Below, piece by piece: positions 61,053 to 64,000 of a stretch of 64,000 bases of DNA. The translations under genes and the position numbers were made by a program. The first letter of the stretch is position 1. The number at the start of each line of letters is the position of its first letter. Below the pieces are notes generated by a model, which was not told the DNA's origin, made no database searches, and saw nothing but the letters and a program-made list of their open reading frames with translations. The DNA is from Hahella sp. HN01 (GTDB lineage Bacteria; Pseudomonadota; Gammaproteobacteria; Pseudomonadales; Oleiphilaceae): the NCBI RefSeq assembly GCF_018986435.1, contig NZ_JAHMIN010000026.1:1-64000 (forward strand), in the 5' to 3' direction.

Positions 61053-62036
61053 TCAGGTTTCCTGCAGCCAACGCGCCGCATCCAGGGCGTGGTAGCTGAT
61101 AATCATGTCCGCGCCCGCCCGTTTCATACTCAACAAGGTTTCCAACACCACGCTGCGTTCGTCGATCCAACCGTTGGCCGCCGCGGCTTTCACCATGGCG
61201 TATTCGCCGCTGACGTTATAAGCCGCCATCGGCAGATCGAAGCGATCGCGAAGTTTGCGCAACACATCCAGATACACCATCGCCGGCTTCACCATCAGGA
61301 AGTCCGCGCCTTCTGCTGCGTCCAGCTCCGCCTCCCGCATCGCTTCACGCAAGTTGGCCGGGTCCATTTGATAGTGCTTGCGGTCGCCGCCGGCGGGCGC
61401 GGAATCCGCTGCATCCCGAAAGGGTCCGTAAAAGGCGGACGCGTATTTCACTGCGTAGGACATGACGGATACGTTCTGGAATCCGTCTGCGTCCAGCGCA
61501 CGCCGAATCGCCGCCACCTGACCGTCCATCATGGCGGCGGGAGCGACCACATCCGCTCCTGCTCGCGCGTGACTCAACGCCACCTTGGCCAACAGCGCCA
61601 GGGTGCGATCATTATCCACGCCATCGCCGCAGAGCACGCCGCAATGGCCATGTTCCGCATACTGGCATAGACATACATCCGTGATCAGCGTCAGCCCTGG
61701 CGCCGCCTGCCTGATCAACCGCAACGCCTGCTGCACCGGCCCGTCTTCCCACGCGCTGCGCCCCTGAGAGTCTTTAACTTCAGGCAGCCCGAACAGCAAC
61801 ACCGCCTTGATGCCGCTGCGCCAGGCGCCGACGCAAAGCTCTACCGCCAGATCCGGCGACAGGCGCTCAACCCCGGGCATCGACGCAACCGCTTCACGCT
61901 GCTGAACGCCAGGGATGACAAACAGGGGATACACCAAATCCTCCACCCGCAACGCAGTCTCCCGCACCAAATCGCGTATGGAGTTATTGCGACGTAGACG
62001 CCGGGGACGAGCCACTGGAAAAGAAGCCTGCGCCAT
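61053..62036 (-). CDS. hemB: Delta-aminolevulinic acid dehydratase (porphobilinogen synthase)
   Basis: A 327-residue enzyme that condenses two 5-aminolevulinates to porphobilinogen in tetrapyrrole synthesis. Active-site lysines are in MSYAVKYASAFYGPFRDA and FLMVKPAMVYLDVL. The metal segment DVCLCQYAEHGHCGVLC has the cysteines of the zinc-dependent class rather than aspartates of the magnesium class. It starts at ATG 62036 and follows the pcaF-type gene by 41 bases on the same strand. Confidence 0.95.
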   Translation of the reverse strand: MAQASFPVARPRRLRRNNSIRDLVRETALRVEDLVYPLFVIPGVQQREAVASMPGVERLSPDLAVELCVGAWRSGIKAVLLFGLPEVKDSQGRSAWEDGPVQQALRLIRQAAPGLTLITDVCLCQYAEHGHCGVLCGDGVDNDRTLALLAKVALSHARAGADVVAPAAMMDGQVAAIRRALDADGFQNVSVMSYAVKYASAFYGPFRDAADSAPAGGDRKHYQMDPANLREAMREAELDAAEGADFLMVKPAMVYLDVLRKLRDRFDLPMAAYNVSGEYAMVKAAAANGWIDERSVVLETLLSMKRAGADMIISYHALDAARWLQET

Positions 62037-62077
62037 GATCCGTTTTCCTCTCTTCGATTATTAAATTTCAGAGCGGG

Positions 62078-63280
62078 TTAAACCCGCTCCAGCACCATTG
62101 CAACGCCTTGCCCTACACCAACACACATGGTGCACAATGCATAGCGCAAATTATGCGCTTGCAAATAGTGGGCGGCGGTTCCCACGATGCGCGCGCCGCT
62201 CATGCCTAGAGGATGTCCAAGGGCGATAGCGCCGCCATTCGGGTTCACATGCTCGGCGTCTTCCTTCACGCCCAACTCCCTCAACACCGCGATGCCCTGG
62301 GAAGCAAACGCTTCATTCAGCTCGATCAAATCCATGTCTTCGATGCTCAGCCCAGCCAGCGCCAATGCTTTGTTCACCGCCGGAATCGGGCCGATCCCCA
62401 TTACCCTGGGTTCGACGCCTGCGCTGGCGAACGCCACGATTCTGGCCAACGGCCGCAAGTGCTGGCGGTCCACCATCGCTCCTGAAGCAAGCAAAATAGC
62501 CGCCGCGCCATCGTTAACGCCGGACGCATTGCCAGCGGTGACAGTGCCGCCCTCGCCAAACAACGGTCTCAATTGCGCCAGCTTTTCAAGAGTTGTCGCT
62601 CGCGGATGTTCGTCGCTGTCCACGATTAAAGCAGGCTGCTTACGACGCTCAACCATGACAGGAACAATTTCACGATCAAAAGCACCTCGCGCCCTGGCGT
62701 CGGCATAACGTTCCTGACTACGCAACGCAAACGCGTCCTGGTCTTCCCTGCCAACGCCATACTGCACCGCCACGTTTTCCGCGGTCTCAGGCATAGAGTC
62801 GACGCCGTACTGCGCTTTCATCAACGGGTTCACAAAACGCCAGCCGATAGTGGTGTCGTATACCTCCATGTTACGGCTGAATCCTTGCTCAGACTTGGGC
62901 AAAACAAAAGGCGCCCGCGACATGGACTCAACGCCGCCGGCAATCCCCAGCCCTAGCTCTCCACATTTGATCGCCCGCGCCACACTGGCCACAGCTTCCA
63001 TACCAGAACCACATAGACGGTTAACCGTCATAGCCGGCGTCGTAACGGGGAACCCGGCCAGCAATGCGCTCATTCTGGCGACATTGCGGTTATCTTCTCC
63101 CGCCTGATTGGCGCAGCCGAATACAATTTCTTCGACAACGCCTTCATCCAGGCCTGCGTTTCTTTCCAGGATGGCGCGTAAAGGAATCGCGCCAAGATCA
63201 TCCGCCCTGACTCCGGCCAAAGCGCCCGCGTATCTTCCAATCGGCGTACGTACGGCGTCACAGATATAAGCTTCGCTCAT
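62078..63280 (-). CDS. pcaF: Acetyl-CoA acyltransferase, beta-ketoadipyl-CoA thiolase type
   Basis: A 400-residue thiolase: nucleophile in TVNRLCGSGMEAVASVA, NEAFASQ, GGAIALGHPLGMSGAR and catalytic CTMCVGVGQG. The N-terminus EAYICDAVRTPIGRYAGAL and the KSEQGFSRN region match 3-oxoadipyl-CoA thiolase (PcaF/PaaE), which ends aromatic catabolism, but a fatty acid thiolase cannot be fully excluded. ATG 63280 overlaps the upstream gene's stop by one base (TAATG), so translation is coupled. Confidence 0.8.
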   Translation of the reverse strand: MSEAYICDAVRTPIGRYAGALAGVRADDLGAIPLRAILERNAGLDEGVVEEIVFGCANQAGEDNRNVARMSALLAGFPVTTPAMTVNRLCGSGMEAVASVARAIKCGELGLGIAGGVESMSRAPFVLPKSEQGFSRNMEVYDTTIGWRFVNPLMKAQYGVDSMPETAENVAVQYGVGREDQDAFALRSQERYADARARGAFDREIVPVMVERRKQPALIVDSDEHPRATTLEKLAQLRPLFGEGGTVTAGNASGVNDGAAAILLASGAMVDRQHLRPLARIVAFASAGVEPRVMGIGPIPAVNKALALAGLSIEDMDLIELNEAFASQGIAVLRELGVKEDAEHVNPNGGAIALGHPLGMSGARIVGTAAHYLQAHNLRYALCTMCVGVGQGVAMVLERV

Positions 63281-63939
63281 TATGCGCACTCCACGGCGGT
63301 TTCCTGGACGAGCATCTTCGACAACATCGCCCTTGCAGCCTCCAGTTCATCCCGATTGACTTTGTGCTCCATGCCTGGATAGACGCGCATATCAACACTC
63401 GCCCCCATATTTATGAAGACCTCCGCGGAGTCGCGCACACGCTCCAGCGGCACCCAGCTGTCAACATCGCTGGTTCCCAGGAATACGGGCATCTCGTCAA
63501 AGCTTCCCACGCCTTCCCAAATCATGCCTTTAGGTCCGAACAGACCGCCGGTAAAGGCCACCAAACCGCCCCAACGATCAGGATTGCGGTAAACGAACTC
63601 CGCCGCCAGACAGGCGCCTTGCGAGAAGCCCATAAACACGATCTTGTAACGGGAAAATCCTCGCTCTTCCAAGGCTGCAACGGTCGCCGCCAAGGTCTCC
63701 AGGCCGTAATTCAGCCATGGTTGGTTGTCTTCCAGCGCCGCCATAAAGCCGTGGGGATACCAGGTTCTTTCCTGCGCCGAAGGCAAGGCGTACAGCACGT
63801 TATCCAAGCCGATGCGCTCGCCCACGCGGAATGTGTCTTCTTCGGTTTGCCGACGCCCATGCAGCAACACTACGGCGACTTCCGCCTCACCGGACGTATC
63901 GCCTAAGAAAGTGACTGGGGTTTTCATATGTGGATTCAT
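63280..63939 (-). CDS. Phospholipase/carboxylesterase-type alpha/beta hydrolase
   Basis: A 219-residue cytoplasmic hydrolase with VVLLHGRRQTEEDTF, the nucleophile elbow VFMGFSQGACLAAEF, the acid in FLGTSDVDSWVP and the histidine in YPGMEHKVN. It resembles YpfH/EstB-like carboxylesterases and dienelactone hydrolase relatives. AAGGGAGTAAAC precedes ATG 63939. It is coupled to the thiolase gene, so a role in aromatic or acyl-ester breakdown is inferred. Confidence 0.85.
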   Translation of the reverse strand: MNPHMKTPVTFLGDTSGEAEVAVVLLHGRRQTEEDTFRVGERIGLDNVLYALPSAQERTWYPHGFMAALEDNQPWLNYGLETLAATVAALEERGFSRYKIVFMGFSQGACLAAEFVYRNPDRWGGLVAFTGGLFGPKGMIWEGVGSFDEMPVFLGTSDVDSWVPLERVRDSAEVFINMGASVDMRVYPGMEHKVNRDELEAARAMLSKMLVQETAVECA

Positions 63940-63961
63940 TGTTTACTCCCTTAAACTAGCG

Positions 63962-64000
63962 TTAGGCGACTGAAGCCGCTGCGTTTTGCGGAACCTTAAT
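63962..64000 (-). CDS. C-terminal end of an upstream gene (partial)
   Basis: On the minus strand the last 39 bases read IKVPQNAAASVA followed by TAA, 22 bases before the start of the hydrolase gene. This looks like the tail of a gene lying mostly beyond the window and possibly part of the same operon. The product cannot be named. Confidence 0.35.
   Translation of the reverse strand: MKVPQNAAASVA

Noticed and set aside
1-64000. CRISPR arrays, tRNA and rRNA genes
   Set aside because: No regularly spaced repeats and no recognisable tRNA or rRNA signatures were seen on reading either strand; a covariance-model scan would be needed to exclude a divergent tRNA.

Overview
The window reads as a chromosomal segment of a marine gammaproteobacterium. 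The best guess is a Hahella-like member of the Oceanospirillales, because of the balanced GC content, the many orphan periplasmic solute-binding proteins and the Ralstonia/Pseudomonas-type respiratory genes. That placement is inferred from gene content only. No rRNA, tRNA, CRISPR array or complete insertion sequence was recognised. About 60 protein genes cover most of the sequence.

Left part (1-20 kb). The left edge carries what looks like the eroded 3' end of a tyrosine recombinase, running into an ATP-grasp gene with an abnormal 5' end. Then come an AlaX-type tRNA editing protein, lipoproteins, two oxidoreductases, an orphan solute-binding protein, two tandem paralogous membrane proteins and an AraC regulator. 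A complete nitric oxide stress module follows: norR faces norA (RIC/YtfE-type repair protein) and norB (quinol NO reductase), with four GT-N7-AC NorR sites and a sigma-54 promoter between them. After it lie an HxlR regulator, a frameshifted hydrolase, two more solute-binding proteins, and a MocR regulator divergent from a PLP decarboxylase. A 144-bp MITE-like element closes this part.

Middle (20-44 kb). An oppABCDF peptide importer is followed by a histidine kinase and sigma-54 response regulator pair related to PrsK/PrsR. The pair is divergent from a cyanide-insensitive-type bd oxidase operon. That operon starts at a strong sigma-54 promoter, has two copies of a 15-bp palindrome upstream, and encodes two extra single-helix peptides flanking cioA and cioB. 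Next are outer-membrane and stress-type membrane proteins (MgtC, MauE/DoxX, YqjD/YqjE-like), a phosphoribosyltransferase with a C-terminal extension, a frameshifted GH19 enzyme, a YugP-type protease, and a compact kinase-CheC-receiver operon.

Right part (44-64 kb). A phytase-like periplasmic esterase faces two tandem RoxA-like di-heme cytochromes c and a diguanylate cyclase. A zinc-uptake-like cluster follows: a DUF2796 periplasmic protein, an ABC ATPase and permease, and an alpha/beta hydrolase, with a Zur-like operator and a divergent DUF3299 gene. The rest is housekeeping: an HD-GYP phosphodiesterase, thiI, ppnN, hemB, a pcaF-type thiolase and a carboxylesterase.

The most interesting wiring is the candidate sigma-54 two-component control of the bd oxidase, with its small flanking peptides. 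Also notable are the NorR enhancer array, the zinc cluster with its operator, and the tandem RoxA-like cytochromes. Two genes (alpha/beta hydrolase at 13.5 kb, GH19 at 37.8 kb) carry single-base frameshifts that could be real decay or sequencing errors.
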